Of a stretch of 64,000 nucleotides of DNA, positions 8,260 to 15,326 are shown piece by piece. Under the pieces are notes generated by a model that worked only from the letters and a program-made list of their open reading frames with translations, ran no database searches and had not been told where the DNA came from. The position numbers and the translations under genes were made by a program. Every line of letters begins with the position of its first letter. Position 1 is the first letter of the stretch. Origin of the DNA: UBA981 sp942490995 (GTDB lineage Bacteria; Pseudomonadota; Gammaproteobacteria; Ga0077536); assembly GCA_942490995.1 (NCBI GenBank), contig CALOBG010000130.1, forward strand, positions 91,847 through 155,846. Reading direction: 5' to 3'.

Positions 8260-8444
8260 CCGCGCAAGAAAAATACCTTCTATTAATCAGCGCCTTGCCC
8301 GTGTTGATGAGCGTCTGTATCTGAGCGTGCGGGGGATTTGTGGGGTGCGTAGTCTCGACGGCCAGAAAAAAAGTTTTCACCTCGTGCGAATTTTTCGCAC
8401 TGGCTTTGCGTCTCGAAATTGTTAACGACAAACGCTCTCAGGTT

Positions 8445-9365
8445 TTAACGATCGAAAATCCGTTCGAGGCGAGTGACAATTTCCTCTCTCGTATCGGCTC
8501 CTGCTTTATCGAGATTTTGTTCGCGCCACCGCACGGCCGGCAGACGGGAGGCGCCGTCTGCGGCGATCAGATCCCAGTCCGGTTCGCGGCGGTAGAACGA
8601 AACTAAGAACTGCTTATGTTCGACCGGCATGTTTGCGCGAATATCTTCGATGAGCGTAGCGCGTGCTTCAAGTAATACGGCGAGTTCTATATCGTCCTCA
8701 GTCATTCCTTGGAAATTGTGCTCAAATTCCGGAGCAATGTTCTTTAGTGTCGGCGCTAATAAAGTTTGCGGTGGTCGTCCGTGCGCGATCAGATAAACGA
8801 CCAAAGCCACGCGTAGTTCATCTGTTATACCTTCCCTATTTAGGAGGAGATGAATGTCGAATAGATCTCGTGGATGTTGCCGATCAAGCGCGGCCATGAT
8901 CTTGCCTGCGTATAAGTCGGCAAAGCTGAGCGTGTTGATTTCTGCAAAGCCAAATTGGTTTTCTGTTTTCTCTGACACGCCCATCATCGCCGGGGCATAG
9001 ACTCAACCGCGCAGCACCGGCGTCACCTCAATCTTGATCTGGACGCGCTCTTTCGTGCGCGCGACCAACTTATTAATTTGTCTTTGTGTCCCCGGAGCCG
9101 ACGAGGTAACTACCATTGCGGGATCGGCACGCTTGATCTTGTTGCCGATGCGCATTAATGCGCTTTCGATATCATCGAGTGCCGCGTTCCGATCGCTCAA
9201 GGGTAGGTAGGTTAGATCGATGTCGACAGACAAGCGCGGCATATCTCGAACGAACAGGTTAATCGCCGTGCCGCCTTTCAAAGCGAAGCATTGTTCTTCG
9301 GCGACGTAAGGTAATGTCCGAATCAGTAGCTTGACTTGATCGCGATAGATATCTCTAAAGGGCAT
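8445..9365 (-). pseudogene. abiEii: AbiEii-type nucleotidyltransferase toxin gene with in-frame TGA
   Basis: Two consecutive pieces in the same frame add up to a 306-residue AbiEii-family toxin. The first piece (9003-9365, 120 residues) carries the nucleotidyltransferase start: KGGTAINLFV, then PRLSVDIDLTYLP with the catalytic aspartates. The second (8445-8987) carries the family-typical FADLYAGKIMAALDRQHPRDLFDIHLLL. They are separated only by a TGA at 9003-9005; reading through it keeps the frame and restores the expected sequence between the TPVLRG and YAPAMMGV segments. The toxin is probably inactive, unless the stop is read through or the second part (start ATG 8985-8987) is made separately. 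The start overlaps the antitoxin gene by 11 bp. A sequencing error is possible. Confidence 0.85.
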
Positions 9366-10188
9366 CGAAATCCTTAGGCACTGTGATCTGGTAGTTCGGG
9401 TCGTAGCGGCCGCCCGTTACAAGCATGCGCTTACCACTGCCAAGGTCGATTGATTTTCGATCAATCCGTTCCAGCCAGCGATGTTTATGCCGCTCGGCGA
9501 AGAAAAAGAAGAGACGTTTCACTTTGATACTCTTTGTGTCTTCCAGGAGCCCCTGCATGCGGCGCGGACTAATATTGACCAGACCTTCCATCGTCACATC
9601 AGCGAGTTGAAACGAGACCTCGCCGGGCAGTTCATCAAGCATCTCTAGAATGGCGCGTTCCGGACTCGACTGTACTAGCGGCCAGTTCCACTCGCCCCAA
9701 CGTGTAATCCGCAGTGCGCTAGGTAAGGTTGTTTCATCCTGCGCGCTGTCGGCGAGGGTCGGCAGCGGCGAAATGCTGTATTGGTCGCCGGGCAAAATAC
9801 GGGCGCGATTGTGAATACTGATACGTTCCTTAAGCGGGAGCTTCGAAACCCAGGGTGGTAATTTGCCGTCGCCGTACAGATGGATCTCCCGACGGTTGTG
9901 CGGGAGGTAATGCGCGTAACCTTGCAGGTCCAAGGCGGTGCGTCCGCCAATACTAGCGGGAAATTCCAACAGAGTTTGTAGGGAAATTACGATGTGTTCC
10001 CAGCGCAGCGCACCACGCGGACGCCGAAACACGCCGCGCGTCGGCTTCTCTAACCATCCGCTAGCGACATACTGGCTGCGTAGTGAGCGGGAGTAGCCGC
10101 GCTTTTCTAGCCATGCGGCCGTCACGATCAGCCCTTCCGGTAAATCTCGCTCGAGTTGGTTTAGTTTATTAGGATTTTGTCCAGCCAT
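9355..10188 (-). CDS. abiEi: AbiEi-type antitoxin and autorepressor
   Basis: A 277-residue AbiEi-family antitoxin of a type IV toxin-antitoxin/abortive infection pair. An N-terminal winged-helix part (about residues 10-80, including AAWLEKRGYSRSLRSQYVASGWLEKPTRGVF) binds DNA, and the rest is the antitoxin domain (GGRTALDLQGYAHYLP and following). The ATG at 10188 is preferred; a TTG nine bases upstream is the alternative. No Shine-Dalgarno is visible, and a good promoter places the transcript start almost at the ATG, so translation may be leaderless. Family members repress their own operon from upstream inverted repeats, and such a repeat exists at 10237-10269. The partner toxin gene follows with an 11-bp overlap. 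Confidence 0.88.
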   Translation of the reverse strand: MAGQNPNKLNQLERDLPEGLIVTAAWLEKRGYSRSLRSQYVASGWLEKPTRGVFRRPRGALRWEHIVISLQTLLEFPASIGGRTALDLQGYAHYLPHNRREIHLYGDGKLPPWVSKLPLKERISIHNRARILPGDQYSISPLPTLADSAQDETTLPSALRITRWGEWNWPLVQSSPERAILEMLDELPGEVSFQLADVTMEGLVNISPRRMQGLLEDTKSIKVKRLFFFFAERHKHRWLERIDRKSIDLGSGKRMLVTGGRYDPNYQITVPKDFDAL

Positions 10189-10195
10189 ACTATAC

Positions 10196-10224
10196 AAAAT
10201 AGCCTATTTGTAAACTTTCACCAA
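10196..10224 (-). promoter_or_regulatory. Candidate abiE promoter
   Basis: On the minus strand, TTGGTG and TATTTT are separated by exactly 17 bp. The predicted transcript start falls at about 10189, next to the abiEi ATG at 10188. Confidence 0.45.
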
Positions 10225-10236
10225 GTTTAAACCTCA

Positions 10237-10269
10237 CTCAATATGTACAGCAGAGCGCTACATATTGAG
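10237..10269. promoter_or_regulatory. Inverted repeat upstream of abiE, likely AbiEi operator
   Basis: CTCAATATGTA and TACATATTGAG are perfect 11-bp arms with an 11-nt spacer, about 50 bp before abiEi and just upstream of the candidate -35. AbiEi proteins are known to repress from inverted repeats in this position. Confidence 0.65.
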
Positions 10270-10567
10270 CAACTTCTAAACTGCGAATAAAGTCCCTTGG
10301 CGATTTGGGCTATCTCAGTAGTGCGCTCGTCCCGATAAGCGCGGGTCTCGACAGTGGCTGACGTCGGGCAGTCGATCATGAGCGCAGGTTCAACACGCCG
10401 ACTTGCGAACGGCCGCGAAGAGTTTGCCGCGCCCGGTTCATTTATTCCTCACAACGGATTCAACATACCGTTACCTTTCAGTATTGGTACGCAGGTTTTA
10501 ATATCGTTTATCGCCTAGTTACCGGCGCTGCGGCCTATGCAAGTAAGAAAGAACCGGAACCTCCGAT
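10270..10567. other. Intergenic gap between abiE and the SEC-C gene
   Basis: About 300 bp between divergent genes, AT-rich relative to the chromosome. Apart from the abiE control region on its left, nothing recognisable is seen. It should contain the promoter of the SEC-C gene. Confidence 0.5.
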
Positions 10568-12451
10568 ATGTCGAATCGAACCTGGAGCGAGCAGCCCGAT
10601 AGCGACCCAGACGAACTTGGCTTGCTGTTTGATTGTTGCGCGCGTGTCCTCGTGAAATCGCCTGATCCAGCGAAATTTCTTGATTGGATCGCCGATGCCG
10701 GTCCGTCTTTGACACCAGCCATTGCAGCGCAGGTTGATCCTCGCACTGGCCCGCCTGGATTACTCTTTCGCACCATTGGCGTTGCAATCTACAACGCGAT
10801 GCCGCAACCCGCCGCCAACTTTCGCCTGCTAAAGCTCCCGGTTCCCGGACGTAACGAACCCTGCCTATGCGGCTCTGGTACTAAGTACAAACGCTGCTGT
10901 GGGCCGCTAGCCGGAGGGCTAGATTTCTCGACCTTCAATCTGTTGCGCTATGTGCTCGATAACGTCCCGCAGAAATCTCTTCGTTCGCTACCTCAATCGC
11001 GGGTCGATCCATTCGCAGTGTGCGATAGCGCCCGACAGTGGCAAGAGGAAGGCGAAGCCGATCGCGCGGTGAAGCTGTTGGAGCCCTGGTTCGCAGGAAC
11101 CACGGCGCTGTCGGAAAAGCTCGAACCGCTGTTTGACCAGCTGATGGATTGTTATCTTGAACTCGGGAATTCGCGCAAGCGCGAACGTCTCGTCGCCGCG
11201 GTTATGGAACGTGGCGACACAGTGCTCCGCGCGGTCGCATTACAGCGACGCAGCATGATGCTTGCCGATCGGGGGGAGCTGGCCGAGGCATGGAACGTGT
11301 TTACTCAGGCGCAGCGCATGGATCCTGATAACCCGTCCCTGGTGCCGCTCGAATTGACCTTGCTTATGTCCCAGGGTGATCTCGATCAGGTCCGCGAGCG
11401 CGCGCAATTCTGGCTCGTGCGCCTAGAACGAATGCGCGACCCCGATCTCGCAGAATTGATCGACTTTGTTCGCGCGGCAGCAGAGGATCCGCAAGCGGTG
11501 CTGAGCGGCGTTGAGAGCACTCAGGTTCCAGGCCTCGCAGTGCTTGAAGAACTGGTTGCCGCGGTATCTGCGGTACATTCGGAATACGTCCTCGAGGACA
11601 TGGGCGAGGGTGAACGGATGCTGCAACCGAGCACTGCATTGCTTGAGCTTGAACAGCGTTGGTGTGAAATGTTTCCGCAGATAAAACCCGCATTGACGGC
11701 CGTGCAAATCTTGAATGACGAGATGTGGGACGAACCCAACGAATGGCTCGATTTTCTCGGCCGTAATCCGCTTGCCTGGCAGAGCTTTGATGTGATCGAC
11801 GATTTGGTTCTCGCCGTTGATGCGTTGCAAATCATGGTCGCGGGTACGTCGGTCCTCGAACGTCTACTTGCGCATGGTGTCGCGTTACTCAAAGAAAATC
11901 TCAGCTCAACAGACCTTAGTGACTGCACCTTGTCGTGGGGTTGGATCGAAAATCGCCCAGCGCTACGTCTATTAGCGCACCAAGCGTTCCGCGGTTTAAA
12001 CAGGTCAGCTGTTGGTGTCGCGAGTGATGATTTTATCGAACCTGCAGAGACGCTGCTTGCACTCAATCCGAACGACAATCACGGCCTGCGCGAACCACTG
12101 AGCCTTGCGTACCTCGAACGTAAGTGGCCCGAGAAAGTAATTGCACTAACCGATCGCTACCCCGATGATTTTTGTGGCCCAGCCTTAAATCGTATCCTTG
12201 CGCTGGTGATTCTGGGACGCGAGACTGAGGCGACGCACGAATTAGGTTTGGCGATTGAACAACATGACGTGGCGCTGAAGATGCTGCTGGCGAAGAATCC
12301 TCGCGCCCCTAAAGCTACCAATGATTTCGGCATCACCGTCGGCGGCAAACAAGAGGCCTGGTTGTACCGAATGTCTGCGCGGCACCTGTGGGAACGAGAA
12401 GGCGGGCTTGATTGGTTGGACAAGAAGCGGAAGCAGATCCGGCGCAAGTGA
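10568..12451 (+). CDS. Large SEC-C motif protein of unknown function
   Basis: A 627-residue protein. A SEC-C zinc-binding motif (PGRNEPCLCGSGTKYKRCCG) occupies residues about 93-112 with the CxCx(n)CC pattern. The N-terminal 90 residues are uncharacterised. From about residue 150 onward it is helical and TPR-like, for example KLLEPWFAGTTALSEKLEPL and the tandem 'NVFTQAQRMDPDNPSLVPL' segment. SEC-C motifs occur in SecA and in many accessory proteins, where they bind zinc and mediate contacts. It is the only intact large gene between the two att copies besides abiE, so a defence or mobile-element role is possible but unproven. Codon use is looser than in the core genes. Confidence 0.75.
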   Translation: MSNRTWSEQPDSDPDELGLLFDCCARVLVKSPDPAKFLDWIADAGPSLTPAIAAQVDPRTGPPGLLFRTIGVAIYNAMPQPAANFRLLKLPVPGRNEPCLCGSGTKYKRCCGPLAGGLDFSTFNLLRYVLDNVPQKSLRSLPQSRVDPFAVCDSARQWQEEGEADRAVKLLEPWFAGTTALSEKLEPLFDQLMDCYLELGNSRKRERLVAAVMERGDTVLRAVALQRRSMMLADRGELAEAWNVFTQAQRMDPDNPSLVPLELTLLMSQGDLDQVRERAQFWLVRLERMRDPDLAELIDFVRAAAEDPQAVLSGVESTQVPGLAVLEELVAAVSAVHSEYVLEDMGEGERMLQPSTALLELEQRWCEMFPQIKPALTAVQILNDEMWDEPNEWLDFLGRNPLAWQSFDVIDDLVLAVDALQIMVAGTSVLERLLAHGVALLKENLSSTDLSDCTLSWGWIENRPALRLLAHQAFRGLNRSAVGVASDDFIEPAETLLALNPNDNHGLREPLSLAYLERKWPEKVIALTDRYPDDFCGPALNRILALVILGRETEATHELGLAIEQHDVALKMLLAKNPRAPKATNDFGITVGGKQEAWLYRMSARHLWEREGGLDWLDKKRKQIRRK

Positions 12452-12560
12452 GTCATCGGATTTTTAAGGATTCGAACGCCCGGGCGCGTCTTTTCTTCGC
12501 TGCGCGACAATTCTCGACCTGGCGTGTGATGCGCACGATGAGCATTATAGGTGTGTGGGG

Positions 12561-12689
12561 AAAATGTGGGGAACCGCTAAACACAGTCCCCCACAGTCAG
12601 TCATTTATCGCAACGAGCGCCCGAGAAACTGCAAATAACACAATCAGTTAAAATTCAGCGACTATTCTCATAATGCTGAGGTCGGTGGT
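12561..12689 (+). repeat. Island direct repeat, copy 2
   Basis: The second copy of the repeat at 8131-8259, aligned without gaps. It runs directly into the well-preserved att copy, which suggests the repeat is the conserved end of one family of integrating elements. Confidence 0.85.
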
Positions 12690-12711
12690 TCAAATCCACC
12701 CATAGCCACCA
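12667..12711 (+). other. attR-like copy of tRNA-Met 3' end
   Basis: 44 of 45 bases match tRNA-Met positions 7817-7861, from the anticodon loop to CCA. The 5' half of a tRNA is missing, so it is an attachment-site duplicate, not a tRNA gene. It marks the right end of the 4.8-kb insert. Confidence 0.85.
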
Positions 12712-12997
12712 TTCCATTCAAGTACTTAGTTCACGCCTCCAACAGCAATAGCTGCGAATCAGGTTCTTCATGTTCGTTCCCTCATCAGTTCGCGCACGTA
12801 CCGTCGATCTCGACGCCCGCAGCACCATGGCTGCGAACGAACCCGAAGCGTTCGTACGGCTTTCGCCACAGAAACGAATCGAGTGAGCAGTGGCCTCAAT
12901 CACGGTTCCGCGACCCTCGCACCCTGCGTGGTTGCTGCCGCCAATCTGGTTCTCCCGACGCAGCGAGCGGTTACACGTACCAGACAAACGTGATTAA

Positions 12998-13108
12998 TTG
13001 CGTACGGTTATACGCCGTCACTTATTGGATTTCGAGGGTCGTGTTGTTGGCAGTGAGCTAATCGAACAGGGTGCGAAAGCTGGTGTTTTGAACGAGCTTC
13101 CTATGTAG
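12998..13108 (+). pseudogene. Possible short gene remnant
   Basis: A 36-codon frame from a TTG reads like protein in its second half (LLDFEGRVVGSELIEQGAK, ending LNELPM), with acidic and alternating hydrophobic residues. There is no clear Shine-Dalgarno and no recognised family. It is listed because it may be the C-terminal scrap of a lost island gene. Confidence 0.2.
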
Positions 13109-13137
13109 AAACGTGGGGTAGCGGATAGCACGGCGCT

Positions 13138-13159
13138 AAATATTATTTAAATAATATTT
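13138..13159. repeat. Perfect 22-bp AT palindrome
   Basis: AAATATTATTT is followed directly by its reverse complement, without a spacer. It stands alone in the gap after the att copy, about 130 bp past the Fic gene's 3' end. It could be a protein-binding site, a cruciform or a resolution site. Confidence 0.7.
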
Positions 13160-13291
13160 GGCGTTGAGGCAGCACCAAACCGGTGTGCTTCGAAGTCGAT
13201 GCAATCGATGATGGCCGATCGGTGTTGAACCGCCTTACGAGGCTGGCGGTAGAATTCGGTAAAAGACGACTACAACTAAATCGTAGTGGAG

Positions 13292-14395
13292 TCATTCGTC
13301 GGCAATCGAATAACTCGTACTCCGGCCGCCGCCTGGTTCTTTGACAAGCGCGCCCTTGTCGATGAGGTCAACAATGTCCCGATGCGCCGTGTCCTGAGAA
13401 CATTTAGCCATCTTCGCCCATTTCGAACTCGTGAGTTTGCCCTCGAAACCGTCGAGGACTCGGTTTAAAACTCTAATTTGTCTTTCGTTCAACGGCACCG
13501 TGGCGAAGCGCTCCCAGAAATGCGCTTTAGCAAGCACTGAGGCAAGTGTCTCTTGCGCCCCTTCGGCTGCGCGGAGCAGACATTCCAGAAACCAGAAGTG
13601 CCAACTGGTTACGTCGAGCCCGCCTTTTTGGGTTCTCTCAAGCGTATCGTAGTACGCGCTGCGTTCCTTTCGGATCTGCGCTGACATGCTGTAGAACCGC
13701 TGCGGGCTGTGTTCGGCGCGAGAAAGACTCAAGTCCGCGATCGCTCGGGCGATGCGCCCATTACCATCGTCGAACGGATGGATCGTGACAAACCACAGAT
13801 GCGCGAGGCTTGCCACGAGAAGCGGATCGGCGGCCTTGGGTTCTTCAAACCAAGTTAGAAAACGGGCCATCTCGTCGGGGATGCGGCTCGAAGGCGGCGC
13901 CTCGTAATGGACCTTCTCTTTACCGATAGCACCGGAGACAACCTGCATCGGTCCGCTGCTATCGTCCCGCCACGCGCCGACGGCGATCTTGCGCATGCCA
14001 CTGCGGCCCGTTGGAAATAGCGCGGCATGCCAAGCGAACAGTCTGTCGATTGTGAGCGGGGCCTCAAAATTTCCCGTCGCGTCGAGCATCATCTCGACGA
14101 CCCCTTCCACGTCCCGGTCGGCACCAATGAGGCCACCCACATCGAAGCCGAGCCGCCGGGCAATGGAAGAACGAACCTGGGCGCTATCGAGGACTTCGCC
14201 CTCAATCTCGCTCGACTTTACGACATCCTGGGTTAGCGTTCGCAAATGTGCTTCGCTGCGAAGGTCGAAGCCGAGCGATTCCATCTTCCCAAGCAAGCGG
14301 CCCTGCTCCCGCGAAACTTTCGTTAGGAGTGGAGCAATATGCCGGTCATCCCAGGTGAAATCGGGCCAGGTGGGGTTTTGCCAGATATAGGGCAT
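13292..14395 (-). CDS. Fic family protein with DUF4172-type N-terminus
   Basis: A 367-residue Fic protein that should transfer AMP (or another phosphate-linked group) to a target hydroxyl. The catalytic motif HPFDDGNGR is intact at residues 206-214, with the catalytic His at 206. An N-terminal DUF4172-like part begins MPYIWQNPTWPDFTWDD. An inhibitory-helix motif (S)xxxEG is present as SSEIEG (61-66), so the enzyme is self-inhibited in the usual way. The C-terminal 80 residues are a winged helix (NERQIRVLNRVLDGFEGKLT to GGGRSTSYSI), as in Fic proteins that bind DNA. The ATG at 14395 has a GGAG just upstream; an in-frame start at 14485 lies beyond the promoter. Confidence 0.93.
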   Translation of the reverse strand: MPYIWQNPTWPDFTWDDRHIAPLLTKVSREQGRLLGKMESLGFDLRSEAHLRTLTQDVVKSSEIEGEVLDSAQVRSSIARRLGFDVGGLIGADRDVEGVVEMMLDATGNFEAPLTIDRLFAWHAALFPTGRSGMRKIAVGAWRDDSSGPMQVVSGAIGKEKVHYEAPPSSRIPDEMARFLTWFEEPKAADPLLVASLAHLWFVTIHPFDDGNGRIARAIADLSLSRAEHSPQRFYSMSAQIRKERSAYYDTLERTQKGGLDVTSWHFWFLECLLRAAEGAQETLASVLAKAHFWERFATVPLNERQIRVLNRVLDGFEGKLTSSKWAKMAKCSQDTAHRDIVDLIDKGALVKEPGGGRSTSYSIADE

Positions 14396-14402
14396 GTATT
14401 CT

Positions 14403-14417
14403 CCGCAAGTATTGCGG
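14403..14417. promoter_or_regulatory. Palindromic operator candidate before the Fic gene
   Basis: CCGCAAGTATTGCGG is a perfect 6-bp inverted repeat with a 3-nt centre, between the -10 box and the ribosome-binding site. It may be bound by the winged helix of the Fic protein itself. Confidence 0.55.
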
Positions 14418-14419
14418 AT

Positions 14420-14448
14420 ATTATGCTCGCCATTCTCCGCATCAGCAA
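14420..14448 (-). promoter_or_regulatory. Candidate promoter of the Fic gene
   Basis: On the minus strand, TTGCTG and CATAAT are separated by exactly 17 bp, with the palindrome and Shine-Dalgarno immediately downstream. Confidence 0.5.
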
Positions 14449-14979
14449 CGGGCCCGGAGTCGAATGCGACGTGCAGCATGCCCATATCTGTTGATTCCAG
14501 TTACCGCGGCCTTTTTCTCACCCTACGAACCTGTACAGCGGCGACGGACGAACGAGGCAACCGAATATCGGGCCGAAAGCACATCGAATCATCCTAAATT
14601 CCCGATTTTAGGGAATTTTAAGTAACGAAATATACCGTTTGTGGAACCGCTAGCGCGTCATCACCGGGTCTGTGCCTCCAAAATCGCTCAATCCCCATCA
14701 ACGTCCACTGCGATGTTCGTTGTCATGTGATGAAGCCCCGGAACGGTTTTATGGATTCCTTAGGCGAAGATCCGATGCTCGTCGTGACCTTCAATAACAA
14801 TCGATAACTCGGGAAGCGTGAATATTCCGTCGTTCGCAAACGCAAATAACTGAAGCAGGTCGTCCCCGCCGTTTTTCGGATAGCGCGGCCGAATATATGC
14901 CTGTCACGAAATTTCCGGAAGATTTCGGGGGAACAGAGAACTATTCAGTTCGCGCACCGAGAAAATATTCCTGCTCTGG
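14449..14979. other. Intergenic gap between the Fic and HipBA genes
   Basis: About 530 bp with no complete gene. One stretch on the minus strand (14760-14903) reads like the end of a protein; the remainder shows no recognisable element. Confidence 0.5.
14760..14903 (-). pseudogene. Orphan C-terminal gene fragment
   Basis: A 47-codon frame ending in TAA reads as a plausible protein tail: RPRYPKNGGDDLLQLFAFAN, then GIFTLPELSIVIEGHDEHRI. An in-frame TGA precedes it and no start codon is present, so it is a decayed remnant. I do not recognise the family. Confidence 0.35.
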
Positions 14980-14999
14980 GTATACGCTTTTGCGTATAC
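14980..14999. promoter_or_regulatory. HipB operator candidate 1
   Basis: GTATACGCTTTTGCGTATAC is a perfect 8-bp inverted repeat with a 4-nt centre. It shares the TATACGC/GCGTATA half-site with the second operator but in opposite order. Confidence 0.7.
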
Positions 15000-15018
15000 G
15001 AACAATTGATACTCTAAT

Positions 15019-15041
15019 GCGTATATTGACTGAATATACGC
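15019..15041. promoter_or_regulatory. HipB operator candidate 2
   Basis: GCGTATATT and AATATACGC are perfect 9-bp arms around a 5-nt spacer. The site overlaps the -35 box of the hipBA promoter, so binding would block transcription. Confidence 0.75.
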
Positions 15042-15054
15042 GATGACGTATTAA
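15026..15054 (+). promoter_or_regulatory. hipBA promoter
   Basis: TTGACT and TATTAA are spaced by exactly 17 bp, ending 20 nt before the hipB ATG, with a GAAAGGAG ribosome-binding site in between. Confidence 0.7.
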
Positions 15055-15074
15055 TGTGGCGAAAGGAGAGTGCC

Positions 15075-15326
15075 ATGAAAAATGCTGCACGCAATGCCAG
15101 ACAGCTCGGAGCAATCATTCGCCGAGAGCGCAAGCTGCGAGACCTTACCCAGATGCACCTCGGGGAGAAGATTGGCCTCCGCCAAGCGACGATTTCCAAG
15201 CTCGAGCGCGGCGAGCCGGGTACGCAGCTCCGTACGCTTTTCGATGCGCTCACGGCCTTGGGTCTCGAAATCCGGGTCCTTGAGCGGGCGCAGGGCAGTC
15301 CTGAGGACATCGAGAATATGTTCTGA
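15075..15326 (+). CDS. hipB: HipB-type antitoxin, Cro/C1 HTH regulator
   Basis: An 83-residue protein dominated by a Cro/C1-type helix-turn-helix (about residues 12-66): LGAIIRRERKLRDLTQMHLG, then EKIGLRQATISKLERGEPG, the recognition-helix signature. It should neutralise HipA and repress the operon from the palindromes upstream. The ATG at 15075 has a strong GAAAGGAG and was preferred over an in-frame ATG seven codons earlier. Its stop overlaps the hipA start in TGATG, giving coupled translation. The order antitoxin-then-toxin is the normal one. Confidence 0.92.
   Translation: MKNAARNARQLGAIIRRERKLRDLTQMHLGEKIGLRQATISKLERGEPGTQLRTLFDALTALGLEIRVLERAQGSPEDIENMF

Larger units (their letters stand above)
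7862..8444. other. Intergenic left end of island, no gene supported
   Basis: This 583-bp stretch contains the first copy of the island's 129-bp direct repeat and a partial att copy. Open frames on either strand lack starts or credible protein content, and no integrase is recognisable. It looks like the collapsed remains of an earlier integrated element. Confidence 0.6.
12452..13291. other. Intergenic region holding the right island end
   Basis: An 840-bp stretch. It includes the second 129-bp repeat, the intact att copy, a possible 36-codon gene remnant (12998-13108) and a perfect AT palindrome (13138-13159). An 89-codon open frame on the minus strand (12718-12987) has no ribosome-binding site and improbable composition. 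Confidence 0.6.

Noticed and set aside
8261..8440. Open plus-strand frame after the decayed att copy, possible integrase end
   Set aside because: It reads without a start codon and without any recombinase motif (no RHRY residues), so no integrase can be claimed.
12667..12711. Second tRNA-Met gene
   Set aside because: Only the 3' part from the anticodon loop is present; the 5' acceptor and D arm are missing, so it is an attachment-site copy.
12718..12987. 89-codon open frame after the att copy
   Set aside because: No ribosome-binding site, Arg/Ser/Cys-rich random-like composition, no recognisable family.
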